From Arthrobacter sp. (GTDB taxonomy: Bacteria; Actinomycetota; Actinomycetes; Actinomycetales; Micrococcaceae), in assembly GCA_030147325.1 (NCBI GenBank), contig JASLAA010000278.1, positions 1-8,030 on the forward strand: a stretch of DNA of 8,030 nucleotides, given 5' to 3'. Shown here one piece after another: positions 1 through 6,194 of the stretch; the stretch's first letter is position 1; each line of letters starts with the position of its first letter. The notes under the pieces are model-generated. The model was not told where the DNA came from and did not search any database. It saw only the letters and a program-made list of their open reading frames with translations. The position numbers and the translations under genes are program-made.

Positions 1-843
1 GCGCTGACCGAGGACAGGTCCCACCCGTGGCAGGGATTCGATCTCCGCGAGCGAGGCGGAGTTGATGTCCAGCAGACCTCCAGTCCCCGACCCGCTGCCA
101 CCACCTCCGCCTGCAGCGTCCGGGACGCCGCCCCGGGACGATGGCTGCGGATCCGACACCTCACCGACCGCGCGCGGTTGCTCGCCCAGGGCGAGGACGT
201 GGATGTGCTGGCCGTCGGAGGGTGTGCCGGCCAGATTGATGCCCTCGAGGTCCGCCTCGGGCAGGGCTCCCCCCACCCGCTCCATCACCTCGAACATCCG
301 GGTGCCGGGAGCCACCGTGACCACCCCCGGTGTGACGACCGCCCCCGTGACGTAGACGACGACCTCCTCCGGAGACCCACCACCGCCCGCCGTGGTGCTG
401 CTGTCGCTGTCCGGAGCCTCGGGATCCTGCGGCTCCTCATCCGATTCCGGGACCGGTGTCCCCGACGGTCCGGCCCCGTGCTGCTCCTCATCCAGCTGCA
501 CGGAGACCGCGGCTGCCGACGGTTCTGAGCTGCGCATGAGGAAGAGGGCAGCACCGATGGCCAGCGCGATACCGAGGAAGACCAGTGCCGCCGATCGGGC
601 GACGTGCCAGCGGATCCTGGATTGCAACGCGTGGTCCTCCCCCGCGGCTTCGCCCTCCTCCTCCGAGCCGAGCCGCTGGAGGGGCAACGGGTGGCTCTCC
701 AGCACTGTCCGTTCGTCCCCCGACCGGTCGTCCGGTTCGCCGAGCGACACTGCCGGGTCCCGCAGCACCGACGGCAGACGCCGGACCATCGGGGAAGGGG
801 GCGCAGTGATGTCCCCCGAGATCGGCCAGCGGTGCTTTCCCAT
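1..843 (-). CDS. comEA: ComEA-family DNA-binding protein, 3' end cut by window edge
   Basis: Membrane-anchored DNA receptor of the competence/DNA-uptake pathway. It would bind double-stranded DNA outside the membrane and pass it to the ComEC channel, whose gene usually follows. The frame is open for 281 codons from ATG 843 to the left edge with no stop. Domains in order: a cytoplasmic N-terminus of about 84 residues; one membrane helix at about 85-103; an acidic Pro/Ser/Glu linker; an SLBB domain at about 161-219 (VVVYVTGAVVTPG at its start); a Gly/Ser-rich linker; and the first part of a helix-hairpin-helix domain from about 257 (LLDINSASLAEIESLP, then RVGPVLGQR). The usual hairpin Gly in PGVGP is Arg here. 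ATG 843 has no clear Shine-Dalgarno sequence, but a TAGCGT box sits 7 bases upstream, which suits leaderless initiation. A later ATG at 789 is possible. The domain order makes the family call firm; whether competence is functional cannot be seen. Confidence 0.9.
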   Translation of the reverse strand, partial: MGKHRWPISGDITAPPSPMVRRLPSVLRDPAVSLGEPDDRSGDERTVLESHPLPLQRLGSEEEGEAAGEDHALQSRIRWHVARSAALVFLGIALAIGAALFLMRSSEPSAAAVSVQLDEEQHGAGPSGTPVPESDEEPQDPEAPDSDSSTTAGGGGSPEEVVVYVTGAVVTPGVVTVAPGTRMFEVMERVGGALPEADLEGINLAGTPSDGQHIHVLALGEQPRAVGEVSDPQPSSRGGVPDAAGGGGGSGSGTGGLLDINSASLAEIESLPRVGPVLGQR

Positions 844-850
844 GCGTTCC

Positions 851-856
851 ACGCTA
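851..856 (-). promoter_or_regulatory. Candidate -10 box of a leaderless comEA promoter
   Basis: On the minus strand this reads TAGCGT, matching the actinobacterial TANNNT -10 pattern. Seven bases separate it from the ATG of comEA, so transcription would start at or next to the A of the start codon. The start has no convincing Shine-Dalgarno sequence, which fits a leaderless message. No recognisable -35 element is seen. The preceding gene ends 96 bases upstream, leaving room for a promoter. Confidence 0.4.
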
Positions 857-921
857 GGAGTGAGGAGCCGAGGGCGGCCTGTACGTCCGCGCTATGTGGA
901 CATCCGGCGGTCGGGACCTCG

Positions 922-934
922 GAGCCTGGGGCTC
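922..934 (-). other. Small hairpin after degV
   Basis: A 5-bp stem (GAGCC/GGCTC) with a 3-base loop lies just after the degV stop in the degV-comEA gap. There is no U-tract. It is too short to call a terminator, so read-through from degV into comEA is likely. Confidence 0.25.
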
Positions 935-939
935 ATGGA

Positions 940-1794
940 TCAGCCCGCGCTGACGCTCACTGCCAGGACTCCGAGCCCTGCATGTGCCGCAAGGACCGCC
1001 GGGCACGGCGCCGTGGTCACGCGTCCGGGACCTGCGACCGCCCCCAGTCGTCCTGCGAGACCTGCGGCTTCCTGCTCGTTGCCGAAGTGGTGCACGGTCA
1101 GCGACACCGCACCGCTGCGTCCCGCGACGTCCGCCTCCACCAGCTCCTGGATCCGCAGCAGACCGCGCTCGGCAGAGCGCATGCGCTCGAGGGGCAGGAG
1201 CCTCCCTCCCTGCACCGACAGGATGACCCGGACCGACAGGAGGGTCCCCAGCCAGCCGGCGGCCGCGGTGATCCTCCCGCCCCGACGAAGCTGCTCCAGG
1301 CTCGGCACGTAGAAGTACAACGCGGAGGAGCGCGCTGACATGGCGGCTGCCGCGGCCGCCTCGGGCAGCCCGGCGTGTTCCCGCGCCGCTGCGAGGGCGG
1401 CCATCGCAGCCCTGCCCTGCGCCATGCCCACGGTCCTCGTGTCGATGACCTCGACGGGAAGGACTGCCCTGGATGCCGCCCAGCGTGCCGCTTCCAGGGT
1501 TCCGGACAGCAGACCCGACAGGTGCACGGACACGACGCCGTCGTATCCCTGCTCCGCGAGGTCGGCGTAGACCCGCTCGAACCGGCCCGGCGACGGGCGC
1601 GAGGTCCGTACCTCGGAACCGGCGGCCAGGGCCACCATCAGCGGCGCCGTGACGTCGTCGTCCTCCGCCGTCAGGATGTCGTGGCCGACGAGCACCGGCA
1701 TGGCGACGACCCGGATACCCTCTGCCACGCCTCCCGGGCCGGTCCATCCGGAGGGAAGACCCGCAGCTGAATCGGTGACGACGGCTAGGCGCAC
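940..1794 (-). CDS. DegV family (fatty-acid-binding) protein
   Basis: Cytoplasmic DegV-fold protein of 284 residues, the usual size for the family. Members bind a fatty acid between two domains; some Firmicutes homologues (FakB) present fatty acids to a kinase. The role in actinobacteria is not established. Visible family motifs: VVTDSAAGLP at the N-terminus (residues 5-14), TSRPSPG (64-70), HLSGLLSGT (91-99), VIDTRTVGMAQG (from 117), then LRRGGRI followed by a hydrophobic LLSVRVIL stretch, and HAGLGVLAV near the C-terminus. The start is a GTG at 1794 with GGGGA seven bases upstream. An ATG at 1802 is out of frame and soon hits a stop. The gene begins 36 bases after the leuS stop with no terminator between, so co-transcription with leuS is likely. 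No fatty-acid kinase partner is in the window. Confidence 0.92.
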   Translation of the reverse strand: MRLAVVTDSAAGLPSGWTGPGGVAEGIRVVAMPVLVGHDILTAEDDDVTAPLMVALAAGSEVRTSRPSPGRFERVYADLAEQGYDGVVSVHLSGLLSGTLEAARWAASRAVLPVEVIDTRTVGMAQGRAAMAALAAAREHAGLPEAAAAAAMSARSSALYFYVPSLEQLRRGGRITAAAGWLGTLLSVRVILSVQGGRLLPLERMRSAERGLLRIQELVEADVAGRSGAVSLTVHHFGNEQEAAGLAGRLGAVAGPGRVTTAPCPAVLAAHAGLGVLAVSVSAG

Positions 1795-1830
1795 GGACTC
1801 ATCCCCGCCCAGCCGTTCGTCGCGTACCCA

Positions 1831-4329
1831 TCAGGCCGGGACGATGTTGACCAGTTTGGGCGCCCGCACGATGACGGTCCGGATATCCCTGCCGGCCAGC
1901 ACGCGCTGGACCTGCTCGCTGGCGAGCGCCAGTTCGCGCAGCTCGGTCTCGCCGATGTCCGGCGACACCGTCAGCCGGTCCCGCACCTTGCCCTGCACCT
2001 GGACGACGGCGACCACCGTGTCCTGTTCCAGCAGGGTGGGATCGACGGCCGGCCACCCGGCCGTAGCGACCGTGGGCTCGTGGCCGAGCCGCCCCCAGAG
2101 GTCCTCCGCGGTGTACGGGGCGAACAGGCTGAGGATGACGGCGACGGCCTCGGCAGCCTCACGAACAGCAGGATCGGCTCCGCCGACGCCGGAATCGATC
2201 GCCTTGCGTGTCGCGTTGACCAGTTCCATGAGTTTGGCGACGACGACGTTGAACTTGTTCGCCTCCATCAGCTCCGAGGCCTCCGCGACGGTCCGGTGCG
2301 TCACCGAGCGCAGCGCCCGGTCGCCGGTCGCCGGATCGGCACCGATGTCGCTGGTGACGTCACCGCCCAGTCGCCACGCCCGGGCCAGGAACTTCGCGGA
2401 ACCCGACGGCGAGACGTCCGCCCAGTCGACGTCGTCCTCCGGTGGCGATGCGAAGACCATGGTGAGGCGCACCGCGTCGACGCCGAATCGGTCCAGCTGC
2501 TCGCCGAGGTCCACTCCGTTGCCGAGGGACTTGCTCATGGCCTTGCCGCCGTTGAGCACCTGGCCCTGGTTCAGCAGCGCGCTGAAGGGTTCGGTGAAAC
2601 CGACCATGCCCAGATCGAAGAGCACCTTGGTGAAGAACCGGCTGTACAGCAGGTGCAGGATGGCGTGCTCGACGCCGCCGACGTACTGCCCCACGGGCAG
2701 CCAGCGATTGACGGCCTCGGTGTCGAAGGGCGCGGTCTCCAGCGTGGGATCCACGAAGCGCAGGTAGTACCAGGAGGAGTCGACGAAGGTGTCCATGGTG
2801 TCGGTGTCCCGCTTCGCGGCTCCATCGCACGACGGGCAGGCGACGTTCACCCACTCCTCGACGGCGGCCAGCGGGGACGTCCCCTTCGGTGCGAGGGCTT
2901 CACCGCGCAGACCTTCCGGCAACGTGACCGGCAACTGGTCGTCCGGCACCGGCACCTCGCCGCAGGACGGGCAGTGGATGATCGGGATGGGGGTACCCCA
3001 GAAGCGCTGGCGTGAGAGCAGCCAGTCCCTCAGGCGGTAGTTGACGGTGTGCTCGCCCGTCCCCTGCTCCTCGATCAGCGCGATCGCGCGCCCGATCGCC
3101 GTCGCCTTGTCCAGGCCGCTCAGCTCACCGGAGTTGACCAGCGTGCCTTCCCCGGTGGTCGCGATCCCGGTTGCGGCGGCATCCTCGGCCCCGGTGTCGA
3201 CGACGGTCCGGACGGGGAGGTCGAAGGCTCGGGCGAAGTCGAGGTCCCGCTGGTCGTGCGCCGGCACGGCCATGATCGCGCCGGTGCCGTAGTCGGCCAG
3301 CACGTAGTCAGCTGCCCAGACCGGCAGCTTCTCGCCCGTGAGCGGGTTGACCGCGTAGCGGCCGGTGAACACGCCGGTCTTCTCGCGCTCGGAGGCCTGG
3401 CGTTCGATCTCCGACAGGCCCTTGACCTGCTCACGGTACTGCTCCAGCTCCGCACGTCGATCAGGCGTGACGAGCTCCAGCGCCAGGGCGGCGTCAGCTG
3501 CCACCACGAAGAACGTCGCTCCGTACAGTGTGTCGGGACGGGTCGTGAAGACGGCCACGTCGGAATCCGGCAGCCCGCCCTCGGCCTCGATGCGGAAGCG
3601 GACGTGCGCGCCCTCGGACCGACCGATCCAGTTGCGCTGCATGGCGAGCACCCGCTCGGGCCAATGCCCCTTCAGCTGCTCCATGTCGTCGAGCAGGCGG
3701 TCCGCGTAGTCGGTGATCTTGAAATACCACTGGTTCAGACTCTTCTTGGTGACCATCGTCCCGCAGCGGTCACACGCCCCGTTGATGACCTGCTCGTTCG
3801 CCAGGACGGTCTGGTCCTTCGGGCACCAGTTCACGGGAGAGTCGCGTCGGTACGCCAACCCCTTCTGGAAGAACCGGACGAAGAGCCACTGGGTCCAGCG
3901 GTAGTACTCGGGGTCGGACGTGTGCAGCCGGCGGTTCCAGTCGGCGCTGATGGCGTAGCGCCTGAAGGAGTTGGCCTGGGTCTCGATATTGGCGTAGGTC
4001 CACTCCGCCGGGTGTGCGTTGCGTTTGATGGCGGCGTTCTCCGCGGGCAGCCCGAAAGAATCCCAGCCGATGGGGTGCAGGACGTCGAAGCCCTTCTGCC
4101 GGTAGAAGCGTGCAGCGACATCACCCATCGCGAAGGCTTCCGCGTGGCCCATGTGCAGGTCCCCGGAAGGGTAGGGGAACATGTCGAGCACGTAGCGCCG
4201 CTCGCGCTTCCCGTCGTCGGCCGGCGCGAACGCCTGGAGCCGGTCCCACACCGCCGGCCACGTCGCCTCGATGGCTGAGAAGTCGTAGGTGTTCTCGTCC
4301 GGCTGCGCACCCTCGGGGTTGCTGCTCAC
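1831..4329 (-). CDS. leuS: Leucyl-tRNA synthetase
   Basis: Class I synthetase that charges tRNA-Leu with leucine using ATP in the cytoplasm. The chosen start gives 832 residues, normal for bacterial LeuRS. Visible landmarks: the HIGH-type motif HMGH at 59-62 within FPYPSGDLHMGH; a zinc-type cluster with CPKD at 169 and CDRC at 186-189; the CP1 editing domain with TTRPDTLYG at 262-270 and GTGAIMAVPAHD; a second Cys-rich pair (CPSCGE, CPSCDG); the tryptophan-rich FVDSSWYYLRF; and the KMSKS loop as AMSKS at 597-601 (preceded by Lys596). The C-terminus has the anticodon-binding and tRNA-binding domains. The start is GTG 4329, with AGGACAGG ending seven bases upstream. The same frame opens further upstream (ATG 4569), but that extension crosses the leader region and does not resemble LeuRS. 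Expression is probably controlled by the leucine leader upstream. Confidence 0.98.
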   Translation of the reverse strand: MSSNPEGAQPDENTYDFSAIEATWPAVWDRLQAFAPADDGKRERRYVLDMFPYPSGDLHMGHAEAFAMGDVAARFYRQKGFDVLHPIGWDSFGLPAENAAIKRNAHPAEWTYANIETQANSFRRYAISADWNRRLHTSDPEYYRWTQWLFVRFFQKGLAYRRDSPVNWCPKDQTVLANEQVINGACDRCGTMVTKKSLNQWYFKITDYADRLLDDMEQLKGHWPERVLAMQRNWIGRSEGAHVRFRIEAEGGLPDSDVAVFTTRPDTLYGATFFVVAADAALALELVTPDRRAELEQYREQVKGLSEIERQASEREKTGVFTGRYAVNPLTGEKLPVWAADYVLADYGTGAIMAVPAHDQRDLDFARAFDLPVRTVVDTGAEDAAATGIATTGEGTLVNSGELSGLDKATAIGRAIALIEEQGTGEHTVNYRLRDWLLSRQRFWGTPIPIIHCPSCGEVPVPDDQLPVTLPEGLRGEALAPKGTSPLAAVEEWVNVACPSCDGAAKRDTDTMDTFVDSSWYYLRFVDPTLETAPFDTEAVNRWLPVGQYVGGVEHAILHLLYSRFFTKVLFDLGMVGFTEPFSALLNQGQVLNGGKAMSKSLGNGVDLGEQLDRFGVDAVRLTMVFASPPEDDVDWADVSPSGSAKFLARAWRLGGDVTSDIGADPATGDRALRSVTHRTVAEASELMEANKFNVVVAKLMELVNATRKAIDSGVGGADPAVREAAEAVAVILSLFAPYTAEDLWGRLGHEPTVATAGWPAVDPTLLEQDTVVAVVQVQGKVRDRLTVSPDIGETELRELALASEQVQRVLAGRDIRTVIVRAPKLVNIVPA

Positions 4330-4336
4330 TGTATGA

Positions 4337-4344
4337 CCTGTCCT
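4337..4344 (-). promoter_or_regulatory. leuS ribosome binding site
   Basis: AGGACAGG on the minus strand ends seven bases before GTG 4329. It decides the GTG start for leuS over the upstream in-frame ATG codons, which lack such a site. The ACAGGA part could pair with TCCTGT in the second leader hairpin (6 bp), so some masking of this site is conceivable. Confidence 0.7.
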
Positions 4345-4436
4345 GTCGGTGGAACGTCGTCCTGCTCTGATGCCGGCCTGCTGTCGGCCCGTGCCCTTCC
4401 GGGCTCCTTCGGTGCATTCTGCCCCGGACACACAAC

Positions 4437-4458
4437 AGCCCCTCGCACAGGAGGGGCC
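4437..4458 (-). terminator. Terminator-like hairpin B of the leuS leader (candidate attenuator)
   Basis: The minus-strand RNA forms GGCCCCUC / GAGGGGCU, an 8-bp stem closed by one G-U pair at its base, with a six-base loop (CUGUGC). It is followed by UGUUGUGUGUC, a U-and-G tail that is weak for an intrinsic terminator but reasonable for a high-GC actinobacterium. It abuts hairpin A with no gap and lies about 107 bases before the leuS start. Its position after a leucine-rich leader ORF suggests an attenuator. Termination itself is inferred. Confidence 0.5.
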
Positions 4459-4482
4459 GCCGCACGGTGAGGACCGTGCGGC
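4459..4482 (-). promoter_or_regulatory. Hairpin A of the leuS leader
   Basis: A perfect 10-bp stem, GCCGCACGGU / ACCGUGCGGC, with a four-base loop CCUC. It starts on the last base of the leader-peptide stop codon, so a ribosome at the end of the short ORF would block its 5' arm, while one held at the leucine codons would cover less of it. Its 5' arm has a second possible partner, CUGUGCG in hairpin B (7 bp with one G-U). I did not find a clean antiterminator that excludes hairpin B. Confidence 0.6.
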
Positions 4483-4508
4483 TAGGTAAGAAGGAGGGTA
4501 CGAGGCAT
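4482..4508 (-). CDS. Leucine leader peptide MPRTLLLT upstream of leuS
   Basis: A nine-codon ORF (ATG to TAG) encoding MPRTLLLT. Three consecutive leucine codons (CTC CTT CTT) lie just before the stop and just before two tandem hairpins. This is the layout of a ribosome-mediated attenuator: scarcity of charged tRNA-Leu would stall the ribosome at the Leu run and change folding downstream. Its ATG has no good Shine-Dalgarno sequence, but a TAAAGT -10 box six bases upstream places the transcript start on the ATG itself, so it would be translated leaderless. The peptide would serve only as a sensor. Attenuators of this kind have been predicted before leuS in some Streptomyces, as I recall; I cannot check conservation here. 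A chance ORF of this size is possible, but the combined layout argues against it. Confidence 0.62.
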   Translation of the reverse strand: MPRTLLLT

Positions 4509-4514
4509 GGTGCC

Positions 4515-4520
4515 ACTTTA
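4515..4520 (-). promoter_or_regulatory. Candidate -10 box of the leuS leader promoter
   Basis: TAAAGT on the minus strand fits TANNNT and is a rare A+T-rich hexamer in this region. Six bases separate it from the ATG of the leader peptide, the exact spacing for transcription to start on that A. No good -35 hexamer is visible 16-18 bases further up. A GTGCGCAC palindrome at 4524-4531 lies in the spacer and could be chance or an operator. Confidence 0.5.
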
Positions 4521-4562
4521 GCAGTGCGCACCGCGCGACGCTCGCCCTGGCTACCGAGGCGC

Positions 4563-4595
4563 AGCACACCCGGACCGTGACGGCCCGGGCGTGCT
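4563..4595 (-). terminator. Terminator hairpin after glpK
   Basis: In the minus-strand RNA a 15-bp stem with a three-base UCA loop forms about 20 bases after the glpK stop. The arms are AGCACGCCCGGGCCG and CGGUCCGGGUGUGCU. Two of the pairs are G-U wobbles, which would be A-C mismatches in the opposite transcript, so the structure favours minus-strand RNA. There is no U-tract, as is common in actinobacteria. It separates the glycerol genes from the leuS promoter. Confidence 0.7.
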
Positions 4596-4614
4596 GTGCT
4601 GGTGGAAGCCGGTG

Positions 4615-6132
4615 CTAGTCGACGTCCTCGTCGACCCAGTCGAAGGTCTTCGTGACGGCCTTCTTCCACAGGCGGAGTTGGCGCTCGCGCTCCGCTTCGT
4701 CCATCGAGGGGTTCCAGCGCTTGTCCTCGGCCCAGTTGGTGGCCAGCTCGTCGGTGTCCTTCCAGAAGCCGACGGCGAGACCCGCGGCATACGCGGCGCC
4801 GAGCGCGGTGGTCTCCGTGACCTTCGGCCGGATGACGGGGATGCCGAGGATGTCCGCCTGGAACTGCATCAGGGCGTCGTTGGCGACCATGCCGCCGTCG
4901 ACCCTGAGATCCTCCATGTTGACGCCGGAATCGGCGTTGGCGGCATCGAGTACCTCGCGGGTCTGGAACGCCGTCGCCTCGAGCGCAGCGCGGGCGATGT
5001 GGCCCTTGTTGACGAAACGGGTCAGCCCTACGATCGCGCCGCGAGCGTCGGAACGCCAGTACGGTGCGAACAGGCCGGAGAACGCGGGGACGATGTAGAC
5101 GCCACCGTTGTCCTCGACCGTCCTGGCGAGCTGCTCGACCTCGGGCGCACTCTTGATGATGCCGAGGTTGTCGCGGAGCCACTGCACGAGCGAGCCGGTG
5201 ACGGCGATCGAACCCTCGAGCGCATAGACGGGCTTCGCGTCTCCCAGCTGGTAGCAGACCGTGGTGAGCAGGCCGTTCTTCGAGTGGACGATCTCCTCGC
5301 CGGTGTTCACGATCATGAAGTTGCCCGTGCCGTAGGTGTTCTTCGCGCCGCCCTTGTCGAACGCGGCCTGGCCGAAGGTCGCGGCCTGCTGGTCGCCCAG
5401 GATTCCCGCGACCGGCGTCTCCCGCAGCAGCTGCGAGGTGTGCACCGTGCCGTACACCTCGGAGGACGACTTGATGGCGGGCATCATCGACATCGGCACA
5501 CCGAAGTCGGCAAGGATCGATTCGTCCCAGGCCAGCGTCTCGAGGTCCATGAAGAGGGTGCGGGACGCGTTGGTCACATCGGTGATGTGCACGCCGCCGT
5601 CGACGCCGCCGGTGAGGTTCCAGGTGACCCAGGAATCGGTGTTGCCGAACAGGAGGTCTCCCGCTTCGGCCTTCTCGCGGGCGCCCTCCACGTTGTCGAG
5701 GATCCACTTGATCTTGGTACCCGAGAAGTAGGTCGCGAGCGGCAGACCGACGGTGGACTTGTAGCGATCGACCCCGCCGTCCTTGGCGAGGTCGTCGACG
5801 ATGTGCTGCGTGCGGGTGTCCTGCCACACGATCGCGTTGTAGACGGCTTTGCCCGTGGTCCTGTCCCACACGACGGCTGTTTCACGCTGGTTGGTGATAC
5901 CCACGGCGGCGATGTCGTGGCGGGTCAGGTTGGCTTTGGACAGCGCCGTTCCGATGACCTCGCGGGTGTTGCCCCAGATCTCGGCGGGGTCGTGTTCGAC
6001 CCAGCCCGCCTTCGGGAAGATCTGCTCGTGTTCCTTCTGGCCGGAGGACACGATATCCCCCTTGTGGTCGAACACGATGGCCCTGCTGGACGTGGTGCCC
6101 TGGTCGATGGCGATGACGTACTGCTGCGACAT
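4615..6132 (-). CDS. glpK: Glycerol kinase
   Basis: Transfers phosphate from ATP to glycerol, trapping it in the cytoplasm as glycerol-3-phosphate. The 505-residue length is normal for the family. Seen: the ATP-binding DQGTTSSR at 10-17; the glycerol contacts Arg83 and Glu84 in NQRET (81-85), Tyr135, and Asp247 in GDQQAA; NTYGTGNFMIVNTG at 265-278; and the C-terminal FGGY signature region starting GGMVANDALMQFQ at about 413. The HFYG/HFFG phosphorylation site that lets HPr activate Firmicutes GlpK is absent (EVYGTVHTSQLL stands there), so PTS control of that type is unlikely. The start ATG has AAGGAG six bases upstream (6139-6144). It follows glpF by 62 bases, in the same direction, and is closed by a strong hairpin. 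Confidence 0.97.
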   Translation of the reverse strand: MSQQYVIAIDQGTTSSRAIVFDHKGDIVSSGQKEHEQIFPKAGWVEHDPAEIWGNTREVIGTALSKANLTRHDIAAVGITNQRETAVVWDRTTGKAVYNAIVWQDTRTQHIVDDLAKDGGVDRYKSTVGLPLATYFSGTKIKWILDNVEGAREKAEAGDLLFGNTDSWVTWNLTGGVDGGVHITDVTNASRTLFMDLETLAWDESILADFGVPMSMMPAIKSSSEVYGTVHTSQLLRETPVAGILGDQQAATFGQAAFDKGGAKNTYGTGNFMIVNTGEEIVHSKNGLLTTVCYQLGDAKPVYALEGSIAVTGSLVQWLRDNLGIIKSAPEVEQLARTVEDNGGVYIVPAFSGLFAPYWRSDARGAIVGLTRFVNKGHIARAALEATAFQTREVLDAANADSGVNMEDLRVDGGMVANDALMQFQADILGIPVIRPKVTETTALGAAYAAGLAVGFWKDTDELATNWAEDKRWNPSMDEAERERQLRLWKKAVTKTFDWVDEDVD

Positions 6133-6164
6133 GTCTTACTCCTTCATTGGATGACAGGGGAAGG

Positions 6165-6181
6165 GCGGCTTCGGAAGCCGC
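6165..6181 (-). other. Intercistronic hairpin between glpF and glpK
   Basis: GCGGCTT / AAGCCGC, a perfect 7-bp stem with a CCG loop, sits midway in the 62-base glpF-glpK gap and leaves the glpK ribosome site free. There is no U-tract. It may adjust relative levels of the two messages or act as a partial terminator or RNA stability element; the sequence does not say which. Confidence 0.45.
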
Positions 6182-6194
6182 GGAATGCTGATGG

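Noticed and set aside
392..1312. Plus-strand 306-codon frame opposite comEA and degV
   Set aside because: Ser/Arg/Pro-rich shadow; it crosses two genes with convincing domains on the other strand.
854..1747. Minus-strand 297-codon frame overlapping degV
   Set aside because: Shifted frame of degV, Arg/Gly-rich, no family motif, and largely nested in a well supported gene.
3049..4278. Plus-strand 409-codon frame opposite leuS
   Set aside because: Complement-strand shadow of leuS; no domain or ribosome site.
4404..4424. Possible small ORF starting at an ATG (MHRRSPEG...) in the leuS leader
   Set aside because: No proper ribosome site, and the frame simply runs on out of frame through leuS.
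4330..4508. T-box riboswitch upstream of leuS
   Set aside because: I saw no T-box consensus or stem I/specifier layout, and the leader ORF with Leu codons explains the region better.
4330..4569. N-terminal extension of leuS to an ATG at 4569 (912 residues)
   Set aside because: The extra 80 residues are Cys/Arg/Ser-rich and unlike LeuRS. They run through the -10 box, leader ORF and hairpins, and the GTG at 4329 has a good ribosome site and gives the normal length.
4121..5869. Minus-strand 582-codon frame spanning the glpK end and leuS start
   Set aside because: An out-of-frame reading of two clear genes and the leader; very Arg-rich and crosses the glpK terminator hairpin.
4615..6132. HPr-dependent phosphorylation control of GlpK
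   Set aside because: The His in TVHTS (231) is not in the HFYG/HFFG motif and is displaced relative to the Firmicutes site.
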